Positions 39,501-46,331 of a DNA stretch of 46,331 nt are shown here, in pieces. The stretch is from NCBI RefSeq assembly GCF_009866805.1, contig NZ_SIZW01000035.1:1-46331 (forward strand). The letters are read 5' to 3'. The notes under the pieces are model-generated. The model saw only the letters and a list, made by a program, of their open reading frames with translations. It had not been told where the DNA came from and did no database searches. The stretch is from Schauerella aestuarii. GTDB taxonomy: Bacteria; Pseudomonadota; Gammaproteobacteria; Burkholderiales; Burkholderiaceae_B. Position numbers and translations under genes: made by a program. Positions within the stretch are counted from its first letter, which is position 1, and each line of letters starts with the position of its first letter.

Positions 39501-41295
39501 GACGGTGTTGAAGTGGGACGCCGTGAAGGATGTGCGCCCGATCCTGTACGAAGTCCGCACCGGCGTATCGTGGGGCAACTCGCAGACGGTGGCGTTGACG
39601 CCCAATCTCGAAATGCTGCCGACTGCGAACGGCCGATTCTTTGTGGCTGCGCGGTACGAGACGCCGAAGGGGACGTTGATCTACGGCGTCCCGGATTCGC
39701 TCGAAGTCGCTGGCGCCACGCTCGTGCGCAATGTGCTGGTGACGAAATACGAGCATCCGACTTGGACAGGTGATCTGGGTGGGGCGGAGGATGTGCCGGT
39801 GGTGGCTACCGAGCCGACCCGATTTGGCGGTGGCGATGACAGCCGAACGGTGTTCAACCTGCCGTTAACCACCGTCGACGGCGAGCCGGTGATCTACCGC
39901 GACGACTGGCAGGGGCGGCAGCTGTTGTATCGGACGCCGCGGACGAACCAATTGCTTCGGTCACAAAGCCTAGACCTAACCCCTTGGGGCCCTAATCCCG
40001 GATATGCAGCGGTCGCGACATCTATTCGCGGGCCTGACGGCGTTAACAATTTCTGGAAGTTGGTGCGGCAAGCAGGTGGCGGACTAACTCAAGGAGGTCG
40101 GACTCAGACTGTCACGAAGCCGTCGGCGGCGGTGATGCGATATACGGGCTTTTTTGATGCCAAAGCCGCTGAGTACAACCGAGCCCGTCTCTATCTGAAC
40201 GGCGCGAACACAAGTACGGCTATCGCCTACATAACCGTTAACTTGCTAACCGGCGCAATTGTTGAGCAGGTAACCGGCTCGGCATTCTCAAACGTGGTCG
40301 GCGGGGCTTTGCTATTACCCGACGGTTCTTACCGAGTATGGCTTACGGTGGACACCGACACGCACGGCAATATTGCTTTTCGGGCCTACTCATTAGATTC
40401 GGCCGCAACAGTTGGCGATGGATCGTCGGGGATCTACTACACGAACACATTTTTAGGCCCGGGCGAACTAGCGTCTTATGTCCCGACCGTTGCCTCCGCC
40501 GTCACCATCACAGACTACAGCCGCAGTGGCGCCACCATCACCACCGCAGTCGCACCACAAGCTGGCGCTTCCATGCTTTGGACTGGCTCGGGAAGTCGCA
40601 CCCAGGGCGGCGCATTCGTCATTGACAACAAACTCACCCTGCGCGGCATTGGTGACTTGCTGGCGGCAGACGACATCCTGGCAATGGACGACGTGCTCTG
40701 GTATGGCGGCGTGAGCGGCAGGGGGACATACGAGACGAACGACGCAAACGTCATCGACATTGGCTATCCAGCGCCCGTGCGGATCGACTTTGACATTGAC
40801 GCGTACGCACTGAATTTCGGCGAGAACGTGCTGGCGATGGAGGACTTGTTTGCAGAAGAAGACGTCCTTAATTCTTCGAACATGCAGTTCTACAGCGTTA
40901 CGCCTCAGATACGCAGCGCGACGGCTCCCGGTCAATGGACAGAATGGGCAGACTTCGTTCCCGGCCTGATCAACGGTCGCTTCTTCGATGTGCGACTGGC
41001 TTTGGAGACGCGCAACCCGCTGATCGTGCCGTTTGTCGAGAGTTTCACTTGGACAGTGGATGTGCCGGATCTGATCCAGCGCGGCGAGATTGTCACGTTG
41101 CCTTCAGCGGGCGCGCGCATCACCTACCCGAAACCCTTTCACGCGACGCCTAATGTTCAGATCACATGGCTCGACGCAGTGGCCGGCGATCGGTACGTAC
41201 TGACCAATCAAGACGCGACCGGCTTCGATCTTCGATTTTTCAACAACGCAACGCCGGTTTCTCGGCAATTCAATTACATTTCGCAGGGATACTGA
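36544..41295 (+). CDS. Host-specificity/tail tip protein (J-like) with fused I-like N-terminus
   Basis: A 1583-aa protein. Residues ~1-160 hold an I-like assembly segment and a glycine/alanine-rich hydrophobic stretch (SVALIALAAVSYGVASGAIG). Residues ~165-900 form the J core (FEPMMVVFGRHRVYPDLAGN, ADATVDEIVGTFINPARNWE). Fibronectin-like domains follow. Near 1135-1320 lies a lectin-like domain (RTNQLLRSQSLDLTPWG). Two short acidic echoes (LLAADDILAMDDVLW and ENVLAMEDLFAEEDVLN) occur near 1380-1440. The C-terminus is beta-rich. It recognises the host surface. Overlaps the peptidase gene by 10 bp. Confidence 0.94.
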   Translation: MDVIEQPRLISSPHALLADGRDLCFAEFLPRETLGAYLERNEITIARGPVLVHHNGQLVPEALWLRLIPRSGDLVTIRARMHGSGGSSKVLRSVALIALAAVSYGVASGAIGAGAIASASTATGISAGTLGAAAAATITIGGSLIVSALLPPPKASTPRITAQEADAPSYAIGAASNRSRPFEPMMVVFGRHRVYPDLAGNPHTFYQGDDQFLNQAFHFGVQEEIDITDLRIGDTPIVNYQGVEIQRSAHDGQLTLVPDNVDTLQGFDLLFADGWNARITPADTYHVQVELVGQVYKVNAQTGAFESNAVEVQVEYRSYPEGNWVPIGGYTDPVYATHYWALGVYSNANDDQNNRYWTQIRYGSLNAADHVNGEQYQECFTSGGGDVGETQYCTTYEWRWLPHPYQLGRPWSGVAPDPLIGYTTTSNTRLTGSSSKPVRLTVSFNTGHGQYEVRVRKMNADVATNLESNVVSVSQIRAYQDTPTDYTGQTRLGVRVRATAQLNGSIAQLNGMVEAKCNTFDGTTWTIKHTRNPAWWFLRFAVGERDEAGNRVWGAGMLYSQVDLDAIYAWAAWCDARGLTFDYVLTQQRTAHDMLTMIARAGRGSYTWQTGKLGVIWDAANQPYVGMIGPYNIKAGTFEVSYADATVDEIVGTFINPARNWEADEVRVRVPGAPLLNSPLKLDLEGNTDAALAGREVNLIAASQLFHRRRVVWEMDIEGMMCTRGDVVQISHDLTVWGYAGRLLGGSRFALRLDRSVPVAATFGWMTLRSPLGHFITFQVSGPGGAVAGEYDTLYPIAPIQADFPVPDEVNEDGIVALDWAWQFDPLATPGRRLKIVHAQPTNDEGVRFEAVDDDPNYYASEWNPFLYTPPRDGALIGGIVFALSFSETINGVSNDDIAVRLDYVLSSAGRVLVEYRINGEGYTAVETTERSFTIPAHSGDFILVTVTPITLTGKGTSKDGSYTVTGLLAPVPTVTGLTSVYRDGLTVLKWDAVKDVRPILYEVRTGVSWGNSQTVALTPNLEMLPTANGRFFVAARYETPKGTLIYGVPDSLEVAGATLVRNVLVTKYEHPTWTGDLGGAEDVPVVATEPTRFGGGDDSRTVFNLPLTTVDGEPVIYRDDWQGRQLLYRTPRTNQLLRSQSLDLTPWGPNPGYAAVATSIRGPDGVNNFWKLVRQAGGGLTQGGRTQTVTKPSAAVMRYTGFFDAKAAEYNRARLYLNGANTSTAIAYITVNLLTGAIVEQVTGSAFSNVVGGALLLPDGSYRVWLTVDTDTHGNIAFRAYSLDSAATVGDGSSGIYYTNTFLGPGELASYVPTVASAVTITDYSRSGATITTAVAPQAGASMLWTGSGSRTQGGAFVIDNKLTLRGIGDLLAADDILAMDDVLWYGGVSGRGTYETNDANVIDIGYPAPVRIDFDIDAYALNFGENVLAMEDLFAEEDVLNSSNMQFYSVTPQIRSATAPGQWTEWADFVPGLINGRFFDVRLALETRNPLIVPFVESFTWTVDVPDLIQRGEIVTLPSAGARITYPKPFHATPNVQITWLDAVAGDRYVLTNQDATGFDLRFFNNATPVSRQFNYISQGY

Positions 41296-41296
41296 T

Positions 41297-41896
41297 ATGA
41301 CCCAATCAGCAATTCAGGTATCGGAGACGCCTCCTCTGCCTGGGCTGGCGCTCGTCCAGCAAACCAATGCGGCGCTCATGGCCGTGGCTACAGACTTCGC
41401 GGGAGGCACGGACCCGGCCAGTCTTGCTGGCCCGCACATGACCTGGGCCGACACCACGAACGGTCTGCTGAAGCGCCGCAATGCTGCGAATACTGCATGG
41501 GTCACATTGAGCAACCTGTACCCGCGAGCTCTGCAGGCGGACGTAGACAGCGGTACTAACGACGACAAGTTCGTCACGCCCGCGGGGCTGCGTTCTGGGG
41601 TGTCAATCAATCTCGCCGCCAATGGGCATATCAAGCTGCCATCATGGCTTGGTGGGCTTCAGATCTGTTGGGGCAACCCCACCACATCGAGTGGTGGCGG
41701 CATCGCCGTCTCGTTCTCTCGAGCCTTCGCACAGGCCCCATTCTCAACTCTAGCCACAGTTAACGCTTCGGGTGTTTTTGCCATCAACATGACGGCGACG
41801 GCAAGTGCAAGTGTCGGCACTTTCTTCGCGTCGAATAGCGCCGGTTCTGGCGTTGCATCGACTGCGTTCTTTTACATTTCAATCGGGAGGGGATAA
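41297..41896 (+). CDS. Tail fibre protein with gp53-like C-terminus
   Basis: A 199-aa protein: MTWADTTNGLLKRRNAANTA, then LQADVDSGTNDDKFVTPAGL (a repeat seen in many fibres). The C-terminal receptor-like domain contains ANGHIKLPSWLGGLQICWGN. Beta-rich end (FFYISIGRG). Probably trimeric and attached to the tip. Followed after 3 bp by its likely chaperone. Confidence 0.83.
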   Translation: MTQSAIQVSETPPLPGLALVQQTNAALMAVATDFAGGTDPASLAGPHMTWADTTNGLLKRRNAANTAWVTLSNLYPRALQADVDSGTNDDKFVTPAGLRSGVSINLAANGHIKLPSWLGGLQICWGNPTTSSGGGIAVSFSRAFAQAPFSTLATVNASGVFAINMTATASASVGTFFASNSAGSGVASTAFFYISIGRG

Positions 41897-41899
41897 GTC

Positions 41900-42469
41900 A
41901 TGCCGTACTACTCACCATCAACCAATGGTTTCTACGATGGCGGCGGTAGGCCCGCAGACGCTGTCATGGTCACGCCAGAGCAGCGCAACGAGCTTTTGAC
42001 CGCTCAGTACGCTGGCAAAGCGATTGTCGTTATCGATGGCGTGGTTTCGATTGAGGATATTCCCGGCCCTTCGCTTGATGAGTTTCTCGTAGCGACAATC
42101 GCAGCGATCGAAGCTTGGCGTGATGCCGAGGAACGCGCTGGCGTGAAGTTCACTTTTGACGGCCACGAGTACGACGGCGGCGAAAAGTCACGCATGCGCC
42201 TGCAGGATGCGGTGGCATCAGGAATCGGTAGCAGCGGTCAATTCTTTTGGACGGATGAGTCAAACGAAGACGTGCCGATGCAGGCCGAGAATCTTTCTGG
42301 GCTCTACGGCGCCATGATGGGGGCCCGAGTAGAGCAGGGCTTTCGCATCCATGTTCGGCAGCGCCAGATGAAGGAAGAGGTGGCCGGCTTGGACGCTGCA
42401 GGCCTTGCCGATTATCAGGTTGGATGGCCAGCGTCACCCGAACCCACCGACCCCGACCAGCCCGCCTAG
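41900..42469 (+). CDS. Tail fibre assembly protein (DUF4376)
   Basis: A 189-aa protein. The N-terminus (YYSPSTNGFYDGGG, then MVTPEQRNELLTAQYAGKAI) is of the fibre chaperone type. The C-terminal DUF4376-like part (VKFTFDGHEYDGGEKSRMRL) follows. Assists folding of the upstream fibre. Confidence 0.85.
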   Translation: MPYYSPSTNGFYDGGGRPADAVMVTPEQRNELLTAQYAGKAIVVIDGVVSIEDIPGPSLDEFLVATIAAIEAWRDAEERAGVKFTFDGHEYDGGEKSRMRLQDAVASGIGSSGQFFWTDESNEDVPMQAENLSGLYGAMMGARVEQGFRIHVRQRQMKEEVAGLDAAGLADYQVGWPASPEPTDPDQPA

Positions 42470-42483
42470 TGCGGGCTTTTTAA
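42459..42483 (+). terminator. Rho-independent terminator overlapping a stop codon
   Basis: AGCCCGC (42459-42465), loop CTAGT containing the TAG stop of the fibre chaperone gene, GCGGGCT (42471-42477), then T6. Confidence 0.87.
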
Positions 42484-42497
42484 CGCCTGGAGTGATC

Positions 42498-43040
42498 ATG
42501 CTGAAAGAGGACTTTGCCGCGGCGGCCGGTTTATCGAAGGCGCTTGCCGACAAATGGTATGACCCGGTCGAGCGGTCGATGATGGAGTTCTCCATCGTGT
42601 CGCCGCTGCGCGCAGCGATGTTCCTGGCGACGATCGGGCATGAATCTGCTGACTTCCGCTACACGCGAGAGATTTGGGGGCCGACGCCGACCCAAGAGCG
42701 ATACGAGATGCGCGCTGATCTGGGCAACGTCAAGCCAGGCGACGGCAAGCGATTCATGGGACGCGGGCTGATTCAGATTACAGGTCGCGCCAATTACGCG
42801 GCGGTGTCGCGTGGCCTGAGGGTGGACTACCAGAGTCGCCCGGAGGACTTGGAACGACCGCCTGACGCTGCTCGCGCAAGCGGGTGGTGGTGGCTGAACA
42901 ATGGATGCAACGAGATCGCCGACACAGGCGATTTTTTACGTGTGTCCATACGAGTGAACGGCAAGAACAGAGACGGCTTCCCCAATGGGTGGGCCGATCG
43001 TCAACGTCGGTACAAAGCGGCGCTGGCCGTGTTGGGGTAG
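42498..43040 (+). CDS. Endolysin, glycoside hydrolase family 19
   Basis: A 180-aa chitinase-fold lysozyme from MLKEDFAAAAGLSKALADKW. Motifs AMFLATIGHESADFRYTREI (catalytic Glu in HES) and KRFMGRGLIQITGRANYAAV are those of GH19 endolysins. No signal peptide, so release would need a holin. Ribosome site GGAG precedes it, after the terminator. Confidence 0.93.
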   Translation: MLKEDFAAAAGLSKALADKWYDPVERSMMEFSIVSPLRAAMFLATIGHESADFRYTREIWGPTPTQERYEMRADLGNVKPGDGKRFMGRGLIQITGRANYAAVSRGLRVDYQSRPEDLERPPDAARASGWWWLNNGCNEIADTGDFLRVSIRVNGKNRDGFPNGWADRQRRYKAALAVLG

Positions 43041-43042
43041 GC

Positions 43043-43384
43043 ATGGAAGAGTTAGTGACGAGTTACGGAGCGCTGGCTGGGGTCATCGGCCTGGTGCTGC
43101 GCGAGGCCTACAACAGCTACAAGAACGACAAGCGCGAGAAGGCCGCAGACAGCGGACTAAGCGACTTAGTGGAGGGACTGTTCAAACGCTTGGAGCAGTC
43201 CGATGCGCGCGCGGACGAAGCAAATCGCCGCGCGGATGAGATCGCAAAAGAGCGGAACGGCCTGTACCAGACGTTGGGCAGGCTGGAAGGCGAGGTGGCC
43301 GGGATGCGTTCCGAACTGCGCGCCGCCCGAATGGAAATCGCACAACTTCGAGGTGTGGCCTATGTCCCTACTGAGCAAAACTAA
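43043..43384 (+). CDS. Membrane/coiled-coil lysis-cassette protein (113 aa)
   Basis: Short hydrophobic N-terminus (LVTSYGALAGVIGLVL), then a long charged coiled coil (DARADEANRRADEIAKERNG). Starts 2 bp after the endolysin stop. The weak membrane segment and position make a holin-associated role possible, but it is not a classical holin. Confidence 0.65.
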   Translation: MEELVTSYGALAGVIGLVLREAYNSYKNDKREKAADSGLSDLVEGLFKRLEQSDARADEANRRADEIAKERNGLYQTLGRLEGEVAGMRSELRAARMEIAQLRGVAYVPTEQN

Positions 43385-43841
43385 GCTGGACCGCCTGCGC
43401 TTTCGATATAGCGCAGCACTGGCCGCCGTAAAGGCCACGTCGATGAGTCTGGCCATCGCAATGGCTGGCGGCATCGCGGGGTACTCCGTATCGCGGATCG
43501 AAGCCACGCACTTGCTGGCTGAACAATCCGCGCGGCACAGCCGGGAGATATTGGCTGTGCGTGACACCTACGGCGCCAAGGCTGCCGACACCCGCGACTC
43601 GGTAAAAGCGGCTGCCGAAGGAGCAAGTGATGCGGCCAAGGCCGCCACGAAGATCGTCGAGCAGATTGGAGGTCCAGCCGTCGCTGCACGCAAGCAAGCG
43701 ACAAAGGCCCAGCAGGCGAGTGACCGCGCTCAGAATGCCCTGGAAAAAATTCAAGAAATTTTCCCAGAGGGCTATGTGCCGCCGGCGCCGAGCTTGGTGA
43801 CTCCGAACGGTGACGTTCCCGACTGGCTGAATACGCCATGA
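43362..43841 (+). CDS. Single-TM lysis-cassette protein, possible holin (159 aa)
   Basis: From MSLLSKTKLDRLRFRYSAAL, with one helix near residues 28-45 (SMSLAIAMAGGIAGYSVS). An Ala-rich coiled coil and a Pro-rich tail (GYVPPAPSLVTPNGDV) follow. Overlaps the previous gene by 23 bp and Rz by 4 bp. No second hydrophobic segment, so holin function is uncertain. Confidence 0.6.
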   Translation: MSLLSKTKLDRLRFRYSAALAAVKATSMSLAIAMAGGIAGYSVSRIEATHLLAEQSARHSREILAVRDTYGAKAADTRDSVKAAAEGASDAAKAATKIVEQIGGPAVAARKQATKAQQASDRAQNALEKIQEIFPEGYVPPAPSLVTPNGDVPDWLNTP

Positions 43842-44293
43842 TTCGCCGTTGTTGGCCAGCCCTGCTGATGGCTGGGCTGCTGCTCCTTCTTATCGTCGCT
43901 TGGCGTATCGACCGCGCCGCTCAGTACGGCAGCGGTTACCAACAGGCACAGGCTGATGCCCGTGCGCTCAATATCCAAATTGAGCTTGCAACACAAGAGG
44001 AGGCCGATCGTGCCGATGCTGAATACCGCGGCGCCATCATGGCGCGCGAAGCTGCTAAAAAAACTGTTGCCACTCAGCGTGCTCGTATTGACGGGCTGCT
44101 CGACCAGTTACGCCGTCGCTCCAAGACTGCCGACTCCGGCAGCGGATCTGATGGCGCCGGAGCCGACTGGATCGGAGTACTTGGAAGCTGTGTCGCGGAA
44201 TATGAGCGACTGGGCAATGACACTGCAAGGCTTGCCGACAAAGTGAACGGGTTGCAAGGTTACGTTCGTTCAATATCCCTGATTAAGAGGTAA
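43838..44293 (+). CDS. Rz: Inner-membrane spanin (Rz-like, DUF2514)
   Basis: A 151-aa protein with an N-terminal signal anchor (ALLMAGLLLLLIVAW). A periplasmic coiled coil follows (QIELATQEEADRADAEYRGA, then AKKTVATQRARIDGLLDQLR), as is a C-terminal helix (VAEYERLGNDTARLADKVNG). Works with the nested Rz1 to fuse inner and outer membranes at lysis. Confidence 0.87.
   Translation: MIRRCWPALLMAGLLLLLIVAWRIDRAAQYGSGYQQAQADARALNIQIELATQEEADRADAEYRGAIMAREAAKKTVATQRARIDGLLDQLRRRSKTADSGSGSDGAGADWIGVLGSCVAEYERLGNDTARLADKVNGLQGYVRSISLIKR
44010..44246 (+). CDS. Rz1: Outer-membrane spanin lipoprotein (Rz1-like), nested in Rz
   Basis: GTG start with AGGAGG 6 nt upstream; the next in-frame ATG is at 44016. 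The signal peptide ends in lipobox LSVLVLTGC (Cys at residue 30). The mature part is short and Pro-containing (APRLPTPAADLMAPEPTG). It lies entirely within Rz in another frame, the classic embedded arrangement. Confidence 0.82.
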   Translation: MPMLNTAAPSWRAKLLKKLLPLSVLVLTGCSTSYAVAPRLPTPAADLMAPEPTGSEYLEAVSRNMSDWAMTLQGLPTK

Positions 44294-44304
44294 TCGCAGG
44301 ATTT

Positions 44305-45153
44305 TCAGCACAGCCCTCTTGGTGCCTGATCGAAACCCAGGAGCACCCAGAAATCCAGTATCTTTTTTGCTTCTATGACAAATCCCAGATTGTTTGGAAT
44401 TTGGGAGAGCACGATTGGACCCTGTGCCAGGGGTATGTTGATGGTCTGGACCTCGCCGGGGGCGGTGTGTTGAGGGCCGGCGAACAGAACGCCGAGCAAA
44501 ATTACTCGTGGACCAGAGGCAAGGTAAGTGTTGCCGTTCTCGTCTACGTATGACCCATTGTCGTAGAGAAAAACCGGGCTTCCGCTCGACCCGGGAAAAC
44601 AGGCGCAGTCGATCAAGAAAAAGGGTTGGTTGTTGTACGGTCGATTTACGCTTGTGGCAGTAATGCCACGCCGGAGAATTGGCGCGTTGTGATATTGGTC
44701 CCAAATTCCGTTGGGGTATCCAATCATCAATATTTCCTCGATATCACTTAGCTTTGCGACTTTCGAGCATCCGTAAATTAAGTTCTCCGTGAGTTGGCTA
44801 TGAAGCACCGTAATACCGTGATTCTCCCACTGCTCAAGAATTTGCCCGATCGGCAAAATTGCCAAATCAATTTCAGGATCGGGGTGTTGAATCCAGTCTC
44901 TTTCGTGGAATGGGTGTGAGAACTGGAAGTCGCCTGCGATCGGCCTTCCCTCTCTATCAGACCTCGTCACGAGAAACTGACCGCCTTGGCAGCCCTGAAT
45001 TACATGCCTATTCGTCACAATGACGGGGACGTGTGATTCTGTGCCGGCCGCAAAGTTGAAGAAGAATCCAGTTCCTGTCTTGCTTTTCCCGTTGCCAAGA
45101 TCGCATGTAAGACGCGTTGTGGTGCCAAGCAGCCAGTCAGTGACTTTTTTCAT
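44305..45153 (-). CDS. Trypsin-like serine protease (cargo gene)
   Basis: A 282-aa protein without signal peptide. Catalytic triad pattern: His in VIVTNRHVIQG near residue 50, Asp in PEIDLAILPIG near 97, Ser in CFPGSSGSPVFLYD near 192. The fold looks like a cytoplasmic trypsin/S1B-like peptidase. AAGGGGG lies 8 nt before the start. It overlaps a 15-aa mini-ORF that itself overlaps the HMCES-like gene, so the three are probably one transcript behind the LexA box. Effector or defence function is inferred. It meets the spanin genes tail to tail with 11 bp between. Confidence 0.83.
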   Translation of the reverse strand: MKKVTDWLLGTTTRLTCDLGNGKSKTGTGFFFNFAAGTESHVPVIVTNRHVIQGCQGGQFLVTRSDREGRPIAGDFQFSHPFHERDWIQHPDPEIDLAILPIGQILEQWENHGITVLHSQLTENLIYGCSKVAKLSDIEEILMIGYPNGIWDQYHNAPILRRGITATSVNRPYNNQPFFLIDCACFPGSSGSPVFLYDNGSYVDENGNTYLASGPRVILLGVLFAGPQHTAPGEVQTINIPLAQGPIVLSQIPNNLGFVIEAKKILDFWVLLGFDQAPRGLC

Positions 45154-45197
45154 ACTTCAGCCCCCTTAAGGTAGGTGAACGAGGAATAGTTGCTCAT
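45150..45197 (-). CDS. Bridging mini-ORF (15 aa)
   Basis: Encodes MSNYSSFTYLKGAEV. Its ATG overlaps the stop of the HMCES-like gene (ATGA), and its TGA overlaps the protease start (ATGA). It contains the ribosome site of the protease gene. Likely couples translation of the two larger genes. Confidence 0.45.
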   Translation of the reverse strand: MSNYSSFTYLKGAEV

Positions 45198-45859
45198 ATC
45201 GCTTTAATTGCATCCGGCATTTGATATTTGGAACTTCCGACCTCGGTGCGCACCTTGTGCCAGCGAAAAGCATCGGAAGGCAGGGCGGCCGCAATAATTT
45301 CGTGCGCTTGATCCGCAGTGGTCGACGGGTCCGCCCATTCACGCGCAAGCGCCGGCGGAAGCACGACAGGTCGGCGATCGTGAATGTCGACCATGCCACC
45401 TGCTGAATCATCGGTAACGATCGCCATGCCGTGCTCCGCGTCAATCTCGGCACCTGGGCGCCACGCGCAGATCGCCGCCATCATGATGGGCTCGTCGCCC
45501 TCGGAGTGGATGAACCAGGGTTGCTTGCTGCCTTTCTCGCCAGTCCATTCGTACCAGCCATCGGCCGGCACCAGCATGCGTCCGTGTTCGAACGGGCCAC
45601 GCCAGAATGATTTCTTGGGGTCGAGGATGGTGTCCAGGCGAGCGTTGCTCACTGGGGCGCGCTTGAACCAGACCGGCTTATAGCCCCAGAAGAGGCGGGT
45701 CGCCTCGGGATCGCCGGCCAAGCGGTGGAACGCCAATGGCTTCGTGCCGGGCGGCACGTTGTAGCGCGGGCCCAGCGCATCGGGCAGGCTGTACGAGTTC
45801 CACGCGATCGTTTCCAGATAGTCGGCGACGGCGCGAGATTGAGCGATGCGTCCACACAT
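45194..45859 (-). CDS. SOS response-associated peptidase (YedK/HMCES-like)
   Basis: A 221-aa SRAP protein. Cys2 after Met removal is the crosslinking residue. Asn34 lies in RYNVPPG, the Glu in PADGWYEWTGEKG, and the His in MVDIHDRRPVVL. HMCES/YedK forms a stable thiazolidine bond with abasic sites in single-stranded DNA. Lies 29 bp after the small gene at the LexA box and is linked to the protease by a mini-ORF. Full length for the family. Confidence 0.94.
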   Translation of the reverse strand: MCGRIAQSRAVADYLETIAWNSYSLPDALGPRYNVPPGTKPLAFHRLAGDPEATRLFWGYKPVWFKRAPVSNARLDTILDPKKSFWRGPFEHGRMLVPADGWYEWTGEKGSKQPWFIHSEGDEPIMMAAICAWRPGAEIDAEHGMAIVTDDSAGGMVDIHDRRPVVLPPALAREWADPSTTADQAHEIIAAALPSDAFRWHKVRTEVGSSKYQMPDAIKAI

Positions 45860-45888
45860 GGTGTTCTCCTATGTGCGGAGTATAGGCC

Positions 45889-46110
45889 TCACGTAATCCG
45901 CTCTGCCCGAACTGCCAGCCAGAAGACGTTGCTGTACTTTCCCTTCTTCACCTTCTGCTTGCGGTAAAAGATCCGCACCAGGCCTGCGTGGCCGGCGTCG
46001 ATTTCGGCGATGTATTCGCGATCTTCGGCAAGTTCTGCGTAGGGTAGGTCGTCTGACGCTCGGGACACATATTCGCCGGGCACTTCTGCAAGAATTCCGT
46101 TTTCTGACAT
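45889..46110 (-). CDS. Small LexA-controlled protein (73 aa)
   Basis: From MSENGILAEVPGEYVSRASD to VFWLAVRAERIT. Acidic first half, basic beta-rich second half (VRIFYRKQKVKKGKYSN). The in-frame ATG at 46152 would put the LexA box inside the gene, so the ATG at 46110 is preferred. First gene of the right-end operon. No family recognised. Confidence 0.65.
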   Translation of the reverse strand: MSENGILAEVPGEYVSRASDDLPYAELAEDREYIAEIDAGHAGLVRIFYRKQKVKKGKYSNVFWLAVRAERIT

Positions 46111-46120
46111 GGCTGACTCA

Positions 46121-46136
46121 CTGTATGGACATACAG
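46121..46136. promoter_or_regulatory. LexA (SOS) box
   Basis: CTGTATGGACATACAG, a perfect CTGT-N8-ACAG dyad. It overlaps the minus-strand -10 TATACT (46140-46135), which has a weak -35 TTGGGC 17 bp upstream. Transcription would begin near 46128, about 18 nt before the ATG at 46110. Confidence 0.8.
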
Positions 46137-46187
46137 TATATGCTATGACCAAAACATGCCCAAAGTAGGCCGAAAAGGGGATAATTG

Positions 46188-46263
46188 GGCATAGAAAGCG
46201 CCGTCCGTGGAAGGGTGGCTAAGGCTGCAAGTCGTTGAATTTGCGGCGCTTTCTACTTATGCC
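46188..46263. other. Long hairpin next to attR
   Basis: A perfect 12-bp inverted repeat TAGAAAGCGCCG (46192-46203) and CGGCGCTTTCTA (46244-46255) around a 40-nt loop. An outer GGCATA/TATGCC pair extends it. No T run follows. It could be an integrase arm site, a small RNA or a structural element. Confidence 0.5.
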
Positions 46264-46277
46264 TCGTTATGGTGCGA

Positions 46278-46331
46278 CGGACTTTTAATCCGTTTGTCGT
46301 GGGTTCGACCCCCGCACGACCCACCACCAAA
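46278..46331. repeat. attR core, direct repeat with 1-54
   Basis: Identical to the first 54 bases. The sequence on its left (TATGGTGCGA) does not continue a tRNA D arm, so this copy is not a functional tRNA. Confidence 0.93.

Noticed and set aside
1-46331. CRISPR array, rRNA or insertion sequence
   Set aside because: No regularly spaced repeats, rRNA motifs, transposase or terminal inverted repeats were seen; the repeats found are linkers, operators, iterons and att cores.

Overview
The window is a complete temperate siphovirus prophage of about 46 kb, bounded by a 54-bp direct repeat (1-54 and 46278-46331). The repeat is the 3' part of a tRNA-Lys(UUU) gene. The left copy continues a host tRNA whose 5' half lies outside the window, and the right copy is only the duplicated att core. 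Gene content (CII of the CP76 type, a YedK/HMCES-like gene, KLPPLP-type early proteins, a LexA box of the CTGT-N8-ACAG type) suggests a betaproteobacterial, probably Burkholderiales (Alcaligenaceae-like) host. That host call is inference; no host gene apart from the tRNA is present.

Layout, left to right. (1) 66-10330, minus strand: the leftward early operon. It holds integrase, an excisionase-like protein, small early proteins including a 544-aa mosaic protein built from modules joined by repeated linkers, a VUT/YhhQ-like transporter next to a DpdA/TGT-like transglycosylase (candidate 7-deazaguanine DNA modification), Gp157, an HNH nuclease, SSB, an ERF annealing protein, more small proteins and an HNH-AP2 gene. 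(2) 10530-13660: the immunity region. A left promoter carries two tandem operators (10544-10576). A DUF4760 membrane protein, a two-TM protein and a lipoprotein sit where lambda carries rexAB. A CI-type S24 repressor (minus) and a Cro-like gene (plus) flank a three-site right operator (13105-13157). (3) 13660-19207, plus strand: CII-like regulator, NinB, HNH/Ref-like nuclease, an O-like replication protein with internal iterons, primase-helicase, winged-helix protein, RusA and a candidate late regulator. (4) 19268-33775: HNH nuclease, candidate cos region, small and large terminase, HK97-type protease, capsid and portal (in an unusual order), connector genes, two collagen-like genes, tail tube, tail chaperone pair with a G GGA AAC slip site, tape measure and minor tail proteins. 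(5) 33802-36125: a lipoprotein, then a terminator-bounded insert with a divergent pair of Arc-like repressors around four palindromic operators and a Rha/KilAC antirepressor, resembling P22 immI. (6) 36170-44293: NlpC/P60-like protein, J-like tip protein, tail fibre and its chaperone, GH19 endolysin, two small membrane proteins and nested Rz/Rz1 spanins. (7) 44305-46110, minus strand: a cargo operon behind a near-ideal LexA box, encoding a small protein, an HMCES/YedK homologue, a 15-codon bridging ORF and a trypsin-like serine protease.

Working model: CI binds matching operators at OL and OR and shuts off both early operons. The second immunity module probably feeds an antirepressor into that switch. 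DNA damage would both trigger CI self-cleavage and induce the right-end HMCES/protease operon directly. The features most worth following up are the transporter/transglycosylase pair, the LexA-controlled protease operon, the mosaic early protein, the operator network and the use of tiny bridging ORFs between genes.
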